Translations under genes and position numbers: made by a program
Part shown: one piece after another, positions 30,808 to 39,770 of the stretch
Layout: every line of letters begins with the position of its first letter
How positions within the stretch are numbered: position 1 is the stretch's first letter
The notes under the pieces: generated by a model
Databases searched by the model: none
Seen by the model: the letters and a program-made list of their open reading frames with translations, nothing else
Told to the model about the DNA's origin: nothing
NCBI GenBank assembly: GCA_900552585.1
Contig: USAB01000005.1
Location: forward strand, 1-45,998
Length of the DNA stretch: 45,998 nucleotides
From: an uncultured Coriobacteriaceae bacterium
GTDB taxonomy: Bacteria > Actinomycetota > Coriobacteriia > Coriobacteriales > Eggerthellaceae
Direction: 5' to 3'

Positions 30808-31821
30808 CTACTTTGCAGCCGCCTCCACTGCCGCTTTGGCCTGCGCCTGGATGCATGTGATGGCAACCACGCCCACGATGTCCTCTGCCGTGCAGCCGCG
30901 CGATAGGTCGTTCACGGGAGCGGCCACGCCCTGCAGGATGGGACCGTATGCTTCGGCCTTCGCCAAACGCTGGACCAGCTTGTAGCCGATATTGCCGGCA
31001 TCGAGGTCGGGGAAAATGAGCACGTTCGCCTTGCCGGCGACGGGGGAGTCCGGTGCCTTCGAGGCGCCAACGGACGGGACGATAGCGGCATCTGCCTGCA
31101 TCTCTCCGTCCAGGTTCAGGTCCGGAGCCAGCTCCTTCGCCCTCTTCACGGCTTCCACGACCTTCAGCGCGTCGTCGTTCTTCGCGCTGCCGTACGTGGA
31201 GTGGCTCATGAATGCGATGGTGGGATTCTTGCCCAGCAGCGCCTGATACGAGCGGCCCGTGGCAACACCGATTTGCGCCAGCTTCTCGGCGGTGGGCTGG
31301 ATCTCCAGCGCGGGATCTGCGAAGAAGAACAGGCCGTCGTCGCCGTAGGGGCAATCCGGCACGACCATGATGAAGAATGCGCTGACCATCTTCGCGCCCG
31401 GCGCCGTCTTCAGCACGCGCAGGCTGGGCGAAAGGATGTCGATGGTGGGATGGCAGGCGCCGGAGACCAGGCCGTCCGCCTGGTTGTCCTTCATGAGCAT
31501 GATGCCATACCACACCGGATCCTTGATCTTCTCCGTGGCCTGTTCCAGCGTCACGCCCTTATGCTTGCGGGTTTCGTACAGAAGCTGGGCCAGCGCCTCC
31601 TTGCGGGTGTCGGTCAGCGGATTCACAATCTGCGCGCCGTCCAGGTTGTAGGGCTGCGCCTTGATCGTCTCCGGATCGCCAATCAGGATCAGGTTCGCAA
31701 TGCCGTCAGCCAGGATCTTCTCGGCTGCCTGCAGCGTGCGCTCGTCTTCGCTTTCCGGAAGGATGATGGTCTTCTTATCTTGTTTCGCTCGGTCGATGAG
31801 ACCGTTCAGAAATGCGCTCAT
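30808..31821 (-). CDS. pta: phosphate acetyltransferase
   Basis: A 337-residue Pta of the short (Bacillus-like) type. It starts MSAFLNGLIDRAKQ and shows TIILPESEDERTLQAAEKIL, VWYGIMLMKDNQADGLVSGA, TIDILSPSLRVLKTAPG, FFADPALEIQPTAEKLAQI, SYGSAK-like HSTYGSAKND and the C-terminal FPDLDAGNIGYKLVQR with the PVNDLSRGC end. It converts acetyl-CoA and phosphate to acetyl phosphate for AckA. The start at 31821 is set by GAAAGGGG before the ATG; the frame runs 32 codons further up without family resemblance. Confidence 0.95.
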   Translation of the reverse strand: MSAFLNGLIDRAKQDKKTIILPESEDERTLQAAEKILADGIANLILIGDPETIKAQPYNLDGAQIVNPLTDTRKEALAQLLYETRKHKGVTLEQATEKIKDPVWYGIMLMKDNQADGLVSGACHPTIDILSPSLRVLKTAPGAKMVSAFFIMVVPDCPYGDDGLFFFADPALEIQPTAEKLAQIGVATGRSYQALLGKNPTIAFMSHSTYGSAKNDDALKVVEAVKRAKELAPDLNLDGEMQADAAIVPSVGASKAPDSPVAGKANVLIFPDLDAGNIGYKLVQRLAKAEAYGPILQGVAAPVNDLSRGCTAEDIVGVVAITCIQAQAKAAVEAAAK

Positions 31822-32016
31822 GAAACCCCTTTCAAGTTGTCCTGTCTTTATGATGATACCTTTAGCACACAGGGCCTGACGGTAGAATGGGAAACAACTG
31901 GGAAGCGGCGTGTGCATATCGGCGCATGACCGCTTCTTCTGCGTTTACAGAGATGTATCCGGGCGAACGGCTATTCGGAGGTTGCCAGAGGCGCAGCCTG
32001 AATACGGCATGCCTGC

Positions 32017-32046
32017 GCTTGCACGGGCGAATGCGCCTGTGCAAGC
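32017..32046 (+). promoter_or_regulatory. stable leader hairpin upstream of glf
   Basis: GCTTGCACGGGCG (32017-32029) pairs with CGCCTGTGCAAGC (32034-32046) around an AATG tetraloop, 13 bp with one G-U pair. No U-tract follows. The ribosome site (GGAGGG) begins 21 bases downstream, so an effect on translation or mRNA stability is possible. Confidence 0.5.
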
Positions 32047-32077
32047 ATTCCGGATAAAGTGATATTGGAGGGTTTCC

Positions 32078-33292
32078 ATGGCAGTGCGATACGTCGATTT
32101 CTCCGCCATCGACAGCAGCGATTACGATGCCGTTGTCGTCGGCAGCGGTTTCGCGGGCAGCGTCGTGGCACGCGAGCTGGCCGAACGCAAGGGCAGCCGC
32201 GTTCTGATCATTGAAAAGCGCGCCCAAATCGGCGGCAATATGTACGACGAGTACGACGAGGCGGGCATACTGGTGCATCGCTACGGGCCGCACATCTTCC
32301 ATACGAACGACAAGCGTGCCTTCGATTACGTGAAACGGTTCACGGAGTGGCGCAATTACCAGCACGAGGTGCTGGCGAACTGGTTCGGCACGTATATCCC
32401 GGTGCCGTTCAATAAGAACAGCATGGAGATAGTCTGGGGCAAGGAGAAGGCGGAGGAGCGCATCCAGAAGCTCATCGACACGTTCGGCGATGAAAAGAAG
32501 GTCACCATCACGGAGCTGCGTGCGCAGAAGGATCCGGAGCTTTCCGAGATCGCGGACTTCGTGTACGAGAACGTGTTCCTATACTACACACAGAAGCAGT
32601 GGGGCCTGACGCCCGACGAGGTCGATCCGTCCGTAGTGGCGCGCGTCCCGGTGTTCATCAGCCGTGACAACCGCTATTTCCAGGATGCCTACCAGGGCAT
32701 GCCCGCCGACGGTTATACGGTGTTGTTCGAGAACATGCTTTCGCACGAGAACATCGATGTGGCGCTGAACGTGGAGGCCGAAAGCGTGCTGGGGCTTGAA
32801 TTCGCCAGTCCCGACAAGGACGCCCCGCTGTCCGCCATCACGCTGAAGAACCGCCCGTTCGAAGGGCCGATCATCTATACGGGCCCGCTCGACGAGCTGT
32901 TCCTGGCGCGCTTCGGCCATCTGCCGTACCGTACGCTCGACTTCGTGTACGAGACGTACGACCAGGAGCACTTCCAGCCGTGCGGCACCGTGAACTACAC
33001 GGTCTCGGAAGACTACACGCGCATCACGGAATTCAAGTACCTCACGGGTCAGGAGAGCGACAAGACCACCATCATGAAAGAATACTCGCACTCCTATACC
33101 GATCCCGCAACGCAGATTCCGTATTACGCTATCATCAACGACGAGAACAACGCACATTACGAGCGTTATCGCAAGTTGACTGCCAGCCTTCCGAATTTCT
33201 TCCCCATCGGACGCCTGGCGGAATACCGTTATTACAATATGGACGTCATCATCGGCCGCGCGCTGCAGCTGGCCGACCGTCTGTGTGAATAG
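32078..33292 (+). CDS. glf: UDP-galactopyranose mutase
   Basis: A 404-residue flavoprotein: FAD-binding VVVGSGFAGSVVARELAE, then LIIEKRAQIGGNMYDEYDEAGI and the substrate-site RYGPHIFHTND. YTQKQWG, RVPVFISRDNRYFQD, GCGTVNY-like PCGTVNYTVSEDYTRITEFKY and the C-terminal GRLAEYRYYNMDVIIGRAL follow. It converts UDP-galactopyranose to UDP-galactofuranose for cell-surface glycans. GGAGGG precedes the ATG. The adjacent glycosyltransferase gene is 18 bases downstream, suggesting a shared role in a galactofuranose-containing polymer. Confidence 0.95.
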   Translation: MAVRYVDFSAIDSSDYDAVVVGSGFAGSVVARELAERKGSRVLIIEKRAQIGGNMYDEYDEAGILVHRYGPHIFHTNDKRAFDYVKRFTEWRNYQHEVLANWFGTYIPVPFNKNSMEIVWGKEKAEERIQKLIDTFGDEKKVTITELRAQKDPELSEIADFVYENVFLYYTQKQWGLTPDEVDPSVVARVPVFISRDNRYFQDAYQGMPADGYTVLFENMLSHENIDVALNVEAESVLGLEFASPDKDAPLSAITLKNRPFEGPIIYTGPLDELFLARFGHLPYRTLDFVYETYDQEHFQPCGTVNYTVSEDYTRITEFKYLTGQESDKTTIMKEYSHSYTDPATQIPYYAIINDENNAHYERYRKLTASLPNFFPIGRLAEYRYYNMDVIIGRALQLADRLCE

Positions 33293-33310
33293 AATCGGGA
33301 GAAGAAGCAT

Positions 33311-34411
33311 ATGGCCGTTACCAAGTTCCGCGGGCAGGTCTCCCAGCCGTCGTCCGCTGCCGAAGCCGTGTCGGAGCAACCTGCCCGGAAGGTGCTTTCG
33401 TTCGTGGTGCCCTGCTACAACTCCGCAGAGTACCTTGACCATTGCGTGGAATCGCTTCTTCCTGCGGGCGACGATGTCGAGATCATCTTGGTGAACGACG
33501 GCTCCACGAAGGACAATACGAGTGAGAAGATCCACGAGTGGGAAAGGCGCTGTCCCGGCGTGGTCCGTGCCATCGATCAGGAGAACAAGGGCCATGGCGG
33601 CGCCGTGAACACCGGCTTGGAAAACGCGTGCGGCCTGTATTTCAAGGTTGTGGATTCCGACGACTGGCTGGACGAATCCGCGCTTGGCCAGGTCATGGAC
33701 TACCTGCGTACCCAGATGGCCGATTCCGATCCCACGGACATGGTCATTGCGAATTACGTGTACGAGAAGGTGCATGAGGGCACGCATAAGACCATGTCAT
33801 ACAAGAACGTGTTCCCGCAGTTCCGCGAATTCGGATGGAAGGATACGCATTCGTTCCGTCAGAGCCAGTACATCCTGATGCATTCCATCATCTACCGTAC
33901 GCAGCTGCTGCGTGACTGCGGCCTGAAGCTCCCAGAGCACTGCTTTTACGTTGACAACATCTTCGTGTACGTGCCGCTGCCGCATGTCCGCACCATGTAC
34001 TATCTGCCCGTGGACCTGTACCGGTATTTCATCGGCCGCGAGGATCAGAGCGTGAACGAGTCCGTCATGCTCGCGCGCATTGACCAGCAGATCAAGGTAA
34101 CGCGCTGCATGATCGACGCGGTTGATCTTCCGGACCCGAACATCGATGCGAAGGAAGAGAAGTACATGGAAAGCTATCTTTCCATGATGATGACTATCTG
34201 CAGTATCTTCCTCCGCATGAAGAAGGATGACCCCATGGCCGATCAGAAGCTTTCGAACCTATGGGAGTACCTGGAGAACACGCATCCCGAGCTGTACCGC
34301 ATCGTGCGGCATCGACTCATGAACGTAGCCGCGAACCTTCCCACCAAATTCGGCAAGAAAGTAGGCAACACCGGCTATCACGTGGCGCAGAAGATCTTCA
34401 AGTTCAACTGA
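33311..34411 (+). CDS. family 2 glycosyltransferase
   Basis: A 366-residue GT-A glycosyltransferase. SFVVPCYNSAEYLDHCVESLL, IILVNDGSTKDNT, NKGHGGAVNTGLENACG and VVDSDDWLD (the metal-binding DXD) identify GT2. The C-terminal ~160 residues are alpha-helical and lack transmembrane segments. It is co-directional with glf, 18 bases after it, with GGGAGAAG before the ATG. A galactofuranosyl or related transfer is plausible from context but not shown by the sequence. Confidence 0.87.
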   Translation: MAVTKFRGQVSQPSSAAEAVSEQPARKVLSFVVPCYNSAEYLDHCVESLLPAGDDVEIILVNDGSTKDNTSEKIHEWERRCPGVVRAIDQENKGHGGAVNTGLENACGLYFKVVDSDDWLDESALGQVMDYLRTQMADSDPTDMVIANYVYEKVHEGTHKTMSYKNVFPQFREFGWKDTHSFRQSQYILMHSIIYRTQLLRDCGLKLPEHCFYVDNIFVYVPLPHVRTMYYLPVDLYRYFIGREDQSVNESVMLARIDQQIKVTRCMIDAVDLPDPNIDAKEEKYMESYLSMMMTICSIFLRMKKDDPMADQKLSNLWEYLENTHPELYRIVRHRLMNVAANLPTKFGKKVGNTGYHVAQKIFKFN

Positions 34412-34464
34412 TGGCGCATGTTCTGGCGTGTCCGATTAGTGCCGCTGAGTTTGAATGAGCCAGT

Positions 34465-34500
34465 AAAGCCTGTACCGTCAACACGGTGCGGGCTTTATTT
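34465..34500. terminator. terminator after the glycosyltransferase gene
   Basis: AAAGCC-TG-TACCG and CGGTG-C-GGGCTTT arms fold around TCAACA, followed by ATTTA. It overlaps the end of convergent dinB (stop at 34495). Confidence 0.55.
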
Positions 34501-35811
34501 ATAGTCCTCGGGGTTCTTCGCGGACGAGCCGGTGGTGTGGCCGAGACTCGTGTTCTCGCGTCCGAAGCGTACGGCAGCTTCGCCGAAGCGATCGCGAATC
34601 TTATCCGTGGCGCTTATCAGGTTGCGCCGTTTCTCCGCATCGGCGATAGAGGGCTGCGGCTTGCCGGGCGAAGCGCCGGCAGCTGCTTTGTCCATGCCGG
34701 CAAGGTCGAACAGCGACTGTTGCACGGGAGCGGTCCGATCGAAACCGCTCACGGCGACGCCCACGAGACGCAGTGGAATACCGGGCTTCCACACCTTGTC
34801 CAGCAATGCGGTCAGTTCGGCAGTCACTACGAATTCATCGTCCGTGGGTTCGGCGAGTTTCGTCTGGGCGGTGCGGATGTTCAACTCGTGGAAACGTACC
34901 TTCAACAGAACCGTATCGCCCTTCAGCGATTTTCGGCGCAGACGGCGGCAGACTTTCGCGGCCATTGTTCCAATCGTGCCCTCCACCATGCGGCGATTGC
35001 TTACATCCGTGTCGAAGCTCATTTCGCCGGAGACGGATTTCGCCGCTTCGCCTTCGCTGACGGCATCAGTATCCGTTCCCGTGCAGCGGGCGCGCATCAT
35101 CTCGGCATTCTTGCCGAACACCTGCGCCAGTATGTCGGAATCCGCTGCAGCCACATCGCCCAGCGTGCGCATGCCGAACGATTGCAGCTTCTTCTGGGTA
35201 ACGGGTCCGATACCACTCATGACCTTCAAGGGCAGCGGGGCAAGGAAGGCCGCTTCGCGTCCGGGATAGACGACGGTCATGCCATTCGGCTTGTCCCGGT
35301 CTGAAGCGATCTTCGCAACGGATTTCGTCGTTCCCACGCCGATGGAGCACGTCACGCCTAATTCCTTAACGCTGCGTTGTATCCGGTTCGCAATTTCCAC
35401 CGGGTGCTCCCGGTTGTGGGCGGTGGGGGATACGTCTACGAAGGCCTCGTCGATGCTGACCTGTTGGACGAACGGCGTCTCCCGGAACAGGATGTCCATC
35501 ACTTTGCGCGACATTTCTCTATAGCGACCGAAATGACCGCTGGTCCAGATTGCGTTCGGGCACAGCTGGCGTGCTCGCGAAGACGGCATGGCGCTATGGA
35601 CGCCGAACGTCCGAGCTTCATAGCTGGCGGTGGAAACCACGCCGCGCTTATCCGGATCACCGCCGACGATGACGGGCTTGCCGCGCCATCCGGGATGGTC
35701 CAGCTGTTCGACGGATGCGAAGAATGCATCCAGGTCAACCAGCAGAATTGCTTGCCCGTCCCATACGGGAAGTATGAAGTCTCTTTGGTTTTTGCTCTTT
35801 TTCACATCCAA
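34495..35811 (-). CDS. dinB: DNA polymerase IV (Y family)
   Basis: A 438-residue Y-family polymerase. ILLVDLDAFFASVEQ (first metal Asp), KPVIVGGDPDKRGVVSTASYEAR, and the catalytic SIDEAFVDVS are present. IANRIQRSVKELGVTCSIGV, a helix-hairpin-helix thumb (LPLKVMSGIGPVTQKKLQSFG) and a little-finger domain follow. It carries out error-prone translesion synthesis. The start is TTG at 35811 with TGAGG 8 bases before it. The C-terminal ~70 residues are unstructured and might carry a beta-clamp-binding peptide. No LexA-type operator was recognised upstream. Confidence 0.93.
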   Translation of the reverse strand: MDVKKSKNQRDFILPVWDGQAILLVDLDAFFASVEQLDHPGWRGKPVIVGGDPDKRGVVSTASYEARTFGVHSAMPSSRARQLCPNAIWTSGHFGRYREMSRKVMDILFRETPFVQQVSIDEAFVDVSPTAHNREHPVEIANRIQRSVKELGVTCSIGVGTTKSVAKIASDRDKPNGMTVVYPGREAAFLAPLPLKVMSGIGPVTQKKLQSFGMRTLGDVAAADSDILAQVFGKNAEMMRARCTGTDTDAVSEGEAAKSVSGEMSFDTDVSNRRMVEGTIGTMAAKVCRRLRRKSLKGDTVLLKVRFHELNIRTAQTKLAEPTDDEFVVTAELTALLDKVWKPGIPLRLVGVAVSGFDRTAPVQQSLFDLAGMDKAAAGASPGKPQPSIADAEKRRNLISATDKIRDRFGEAAVRFGRENTSLGHTTGSSAKNPEDYK

Positions 35812-36051
35812 GAAAATACCTCATCGGGTCTGCATATGGTGATGCAGGAAGTGTGCTAGCATCGATACACCGAAAGCCGGGTGTCCGAGGGCGGTGTGCT
35901 CTCGCTGGTTTTCATGGCGGTTCAATTGTGCCATAAACGATTCATCACGCCGCAATGACAAGTGTATAGATAACTTCCGGGTGGGCCGGCTGTTTCGCGC
36001 CGGTTCATTTGGTAGTGCTGCGTTTTCTTCGATACGGGAAGGGGGAAAGCC

Positions 36052-37191
36052 ATGACGCCGATTTTCAGCCATCGTGAGCGCAATGAAGTCAGACATTTCC
36101 ATGACTTGATTCCCGATCTTCCCGAGACGCTGCCGTATGACATGCGCGGGGAGATGAACTGGGTCGATTTCTCGACGCCGCTCAACCCGTTGGGAACGCC
36201 ACCTGAATTCGTGCAGGCTTTCCATGAGGCATTGTTCCGCGGTGAGGCTTCGTACCGCCCGGATCGCAATGCCTATGCGTTCCGTCGCGTGGTTTCCGGT
36301 TACTTCGAGATTCCGTTCGAATCCGTGTTGTGCGGCTCTACGCCGACACAGATGATCGGGGCGGCCGCCCAGGCATTCCCCATCACGAATGTTGGCATTT
36401 CCGTTCCGTGCCCCATCGAGTACGAAATGGCCATCTCGAATGCCGGGCACACCATCACGACGCTCAGCAATCCGTATTCCTTTGCCGCGTGCGACCTGCA
36501 GACCGCCCGGCGCCAATCCAGCGACTTCGATGCCGTCTTGCTTGCGCATCCTGCATTTCCTACCAGTCGGCTGGTAGGCGAAGAGGTAGTGAAGGAATAC
36601 CTGGAAGGATGCTCGTGGGTCATCGTGGATGAAAGCTACTTGGAGCTCAGCCTGGGTGGGGAGTCCTTCATCCCGTTGACGCAGGAATATGAGAATCTCA
36701 TCGTTATCCGCAACCCCTCCGTGACGTATGCCATGGAGGGCATTCCCGTATCGTATCTCGTGGCTCATCCGGATACGGTCGAGCGCATCCGGATGTTCTA
36801 CGACTCCTCGTGCATCTCCATGTTTACGGAGGTCATTGCCGGCGAAATTGCGAAGCAGGGCCCGTTCCTGGAGCACACGCATGAATACCTTGAGAAGGAA
36901 ATCCCCTGGTTGCAGTGCATGCTGAGCCTTATTCCCGGCTTCTATATCAACCCAGCCGAGAGCAGCTTCGTACTGTGTTCTTTCCGGCCGGGCAGCGGCA
37001 TGGTGCTGGGTGTGGACACGGCCGAAGAGCTGCTTTCTCGCTTGCAGCTGAACGGCTATCTGGTTCCACTGCTGTCCCGCACTGCCGGCATCGAAGACGA
37101 CAGCTGCTTCTGCATCTCCGTGCACGACCGCGCCACGAACCAGGCATTGCTGAGCGCCATCAAGAAGATTGTCACGCATCATTCGGTCTAA
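36052..37191 (+). CDS. aminotransferase-fold protein (HisC/CobD-like) lacking the PLP lysine
   Basis: A 379-residue protein with the layout of class I/II fold-type-I aminotransferases such as HisC or CobD: DFSTPLNPLGTPP at the N-terminus, SYRPDRNAYAFRRVVSGYF, the PLP-loop region VLCGSTPTQMI, and VIVDESYLEL (Asp193, Tyr196). Where the family has R-S-x-[ST]-K-x-Y/F-x-x-x-G-x-R-x-G-Y, this protein reads RNPSVTYAMEGIPVSYL. The Schiff-base Lys is Val224 and the conserved Arg is Pro232. Thus it probably cannot form the internal aldimine and may be a pseudoenzyme. The ATG follows GGGAAGGGGGAAA. It overlaps the convergent helicase end by 3 bases. Confidence 0.78.
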   Translation: MTPIFSHRERNEVRHFHDLIPDLPETLPYDMRGEMNWVDFSTPLNPLGTPPEFVQAFHEALFRGEASYRPDRNAYAFRRVVSGYFEIPFESVLCGSTPTQMIGAAAQAFPITNVGISVPCPIEYEMAISNAGHTITTLSNPYSFAACDLQTARRQSSDFDAVLLAHPAFPTSRLVGEEVVKEYLEGCSWVIVDESYLELSLGGESFIPLTQEYENLIVIRNPSVTYAMEGIPVSYLVAHPDTVERIRMFYDSSCISMFTEVIAGEIAKQGPFLEHTHEYLEKEIPWLQCMLSLIPGFYINPAESSFVLCSFRPGSGMVLGVDTAEELLSRLQLNGYLVPLLSRTAGIEDDSCFCISVHDRATNQALLSAIKKIVTHHSV

Positions 37192-39458
37192 CATGCTGCG
37201 GCTGCGTTTGCGCCATCTTGACTGCTCTGCTGCTCGTCAGCGTGCGTGAGCTTTGCCCCGAACGACAAGTTGCGCGGCGTTTCCATGCGGTCGAACTGTA
37301 TCTCGTAGCATTTGCTGTCCGGATCTATCCTCGTGATGGTGCCTATGCCGAAAACCGGGTGCACGACCCGGCTGTTCAAGACGAATGCCTGCGTGCTTTG
37401 CTTCCGCTTCAACAGCCTATTGCGATAGTCGTAATAACGTTTCGCGTCGTTTATCAGCGATTCCTTGAAGGGCGTCGTGTAGTCCAGCAGATCGGGATCG
37501 ATATCCATGATGAAGCGCGACGGGTAGCGGGGGATTCCCTCGTGGTCGTTGCCGCCCGCGCACGTAAGCGCCAGCGACTTCTGCGCACGCGTTACGGCCA
37601 CGAAGCACAGGCGCCGTTCCTCCTCCATTGACTCGACGGTCTTCGTTTTCCGGGAGGGGAGGATGCCCTCGGACAAGCCCGCAATGATGACATGCGGGAA
37701 TTCCAGACCCTTTGCGGCATGGATTGTCATCATTTTCACCTTGTCGCCGTCCAGACCCTTATCCAGGTTCGAGAACAGGGCTACGTGGGACAGGTAATCG
37801 TCCAAGCGCGCTTCTTCTCCGCACGACGTCTCATATTCGTACACGCTCTGGCGCAGTTCTGCCAGGTTGTCAAGGCGTTCTTGACTTCCTTCTGTGCGCA
37901 GCGCCTCTTCGTATCCGCTTTTGTCAAGCAGCTGCGCCAGCAGCTCCGACACCGGTCGCGTGGAAGCTTGTGCGCTATACGTTTCTACCAGGTCGATGAA
38001 CTCGCGCGCCTTCGTGCTTTTGAACAGGGGGTCGTCGAAGCTTCTGCACAGTGCCTGGTACAGGCTGATATGCTGCCCCTCGGCGAATGTGCGCAGGAAT
38101 TTCATGCGCCGCTCTCCGATATTCCGCTTCGGCTGGTTTACGATGCGTTCGAAGCTCAGGTCGTCTTTGAATTGCACCATGCGCAGATACGACAGCGCGT
38201 CTTTCACCTCGCGCCGATCGAAGAATTGCACGCCGCTATGAATGGTGTAGGGGATTTCCTCCTGCTGGAATACCTCCTCTATCGAGCGGGTAACGTAATG
38301 CGCGCGGTACAGAATGCAGACATCGCGGTAGGCGACCCCGTCTGCCTGCATCTGCCGGATGTATTCGGCAATCCATTCCGCTTCCGCCCGGTCCGATGGG
38401 GCATGGTGGACCAGCACGCGCGGTCCGTTGCAGCTCCGAGCCGTCAGATGCTTCTTCATGCGCAGGTGGTTCTGGTCTATGAGCGAATTCGCCACGGTTG
38501 CTATCTGCGGGGTAGAGCGGTAGTTGACGTTCATCATGATGGTCTGGGTGCCGGGAAAGCGCTTCGGGAAGTCTAGAAGGTAGCGCACGTTTGCACCGCG
38601 CCACGTGTAGATGGTCTGATCGGGGTCGCCCACCACGAACAGGTTCCCGTGGTATCCGCAGAGCGCCTCCATAAGCCGATATTGGAGGTTGTCGATATCT
38701 TGGAACTCGTCAATCATGATGTACTCTAGGCGCTTTTGCCACTTCAGCTTGATTTCCTCGTTCATTTCGAACACGTACAGCACGAACTTGATGAGGTCGT
38801 TATAGTCAAGCCCGAAGCATTTTTTCTCCTGGTACAGGTATCCGTAGAAGATAATGTCCTCTGCAGAAGTAGCCTGCAGGTACTTGCGCTTCAGCGTATC
38901 GATGGACATTGTGATCATGTCCCGGTAGTAATCGGGCTGCGAGAATATCTTGCGTATCTCGATCATGTCGCGCGCCCTTGCGAACGTCATATCGCGCAGC
39001 GTCAGGCCCCGCTCTTCGTAGATGATGCCCAACATGGCGTCGATATCGGAATTGTCCAGTACCAGGAAGCTCTTCGGGTAGCTGACGGCGCTTGAATCCT
39101 CTTGAAGCACGGAAACGCAGAAGCCGTGGAACGTATTCACGTATCCCGTGTCGTTATCGCCGGTCAACCGATGTATGCGCTGCCGCATTTCGTTGGCGGC
39201 CTTGTTTGTGAACGTGACGCAGAGGATGTTGCCCGGCATGATTCCCAATTCGTTCACCAGATATGCGAAGCGGTGCGAGAGCGCGCGGGTCTTGCCGCTG
39301 CCGGCTCCGGCGATGACGCGCACATATCCTTCCGTCGTCATGACGGCCTTCCGTTGTGCTTCGTTCAAACCGTCGAGCAAACTGCGCGAATCTCCGGGGG
39401 CGCGGTACTCGGCGAAGGCGTCTTCCTTTTCAGGCGGGATAGGGGAGTTTTCATTCAT
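37188..39458 (-). CDS. UvrD/PcrA-type superfamily 1 DNA helicase
   Basis: 756 residues. The N-terminal LNEAQRKAVMTTEGYVRVIAG motif Q/I region leads into Walker A GAGSGKT, VTFTNKAANEMRQRI (motif Ia), NTFHGF, IDEFQDID (motif II), FVVGDPDQTIYTWRGA (III), NYRSTPQI (IV), the 2B domain, MTIHAAKGLEFPHVI (V) and VAVTRAQKSL (VI). The C-terminal ~50 residues (VVHPVFGIGTITRID) match the PcrA RNA-polymerase-interacting Tudor-like tail. Roles in repair and replication are expected. The ATG at 39458 is chosen because AAGGA lies 8 bases upstream; a TTG at 39464 is the alternative. Confidence 0.92.
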   Translation of the reverse strand: MNENSPIPPEKEDAFAEYRAPGDSRSLLDGLNEAQRKAVMTTEGYVRVIAGAGSGKTRALSHRFAYLVNELGIMPGNILCVTFTNKAANEMRQRIHRLTGDNDTGYVNTFHGFCVSVLQEDSSAVSYPKSFLVLDNSDIDAMLGIIYEERGLTLRDMTFARARDMIEIRKIFSQPDYYRDMITMSIDTLKRKYLQATSAEDIIFYGYLYQEKKCFGLDYNDLIKFVLYVFEMNEEIKLKWQKRLEYIMIDEFQDIDNLQYRLMEALCGYHGNLFVVGDPDQTIYTWRGANVRYLLDFPKRFPGTQTIMMNVNYRSTPQIATVANSLIDQNHLRMKKHLTARSCNGPRVLVHHAPSDRAEAEWIAEYIRQMQADGVAYRDVCILYRAHYVTRSIEEVFQQEEIPYTIHSGVQFFDRREVKDALSYLRMVQFKDDLSFERIVNQPKRNIGERRMKFLRTFAEGQHISLYQALCRSFDDPLFKSTKAREFIDLVETYSAQASTRPVSELLAQLLDKSGYEEALRTEGSQERLDNLAELRQSVYEYETSCGEEARLDDYLSHVALFSNLDKGLDGDKVKMMTIHAAKGLEFPHVIIAGLSEGILPSRKTKTVESMEEERRLCFVAVTRAQKSLALTCAGGNDHEGIPRYPSRFIMDIDPDLLDYTTPFKESLINDAKRYYDYRNRLLKRKQSTQAFVLNSRVVHPVFGIGTITRIDPDSKCYEIQFDRMETPRNLSFGAKLTHADEQQSSQDGANAAAAC

Positions 39459-39606
39459 CGTCAATCCTTCGTCAGCAGCTTGTTTCGTCCATAATAGTAC
39501 ATATGTTCGCTATTCTTACGATGTATTGCAAAATCGATAGGAGGCGCAAGGACGACATGAGTGCGATTTGAGCGTCGGGATAGGTTTATAACGTCCGGTG
39601 CCCTCT

Positions 39607-39663
39607 GCAAATGACCCGCCTGTGAAATATTGCCGCACCGTGCATATGGGCGGGTCATTTTGC
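39607..39663 (+). promoter_or_regulatory. long inverted repeat between uvrD-type helicase and ileS
   Basis: GCAAATGACCCGCC (39607-39620) pairs with GGCGGGTCATTTTGC (39649-39663) with one bulged T, a ~14-bp stem with a 28-base loop. It ends 2 bases before the ileS -10 element. The rest of 39459-39770 has no gene. No T-box core (GGTACC) is present in this leader. Confidence 0.5.
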
Positions 39664-39670
39664 CTATAAT
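39642..39670 (+). promoter_or_regulatory. promoter for ileS-lspA
   Basis: Consensus TATAAT at 39665-39670 lies ~100 bases before the ileS start. The -35 position (39642-39647, GCATAT) is poor and lies within the inverted-repeat loop. Confidence 0.45.
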
Positions 39671-39770
39671 GGATTAGTTTTACGCGTAGAGCGCATCCTG
39701 GCCATAATGCCATCGGGTATCGCTCTTACGGAATGCAAGAACGTGCGTACAAGGAAAGGTCTGGCCGATC

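Noticed and set aside
37692..38576. Long plus-strand open frame inside the helicase gene (294 codons).
   Set aside because: It lies opposite conserved SF1 helicase motifs and encodes no recognisable domain.
39671..39770. Possible T-box riboswitch in front of ileS.
   Set aside because: No AGGGTGGTACC-like core and no plausible specifier stem was found in the leader.
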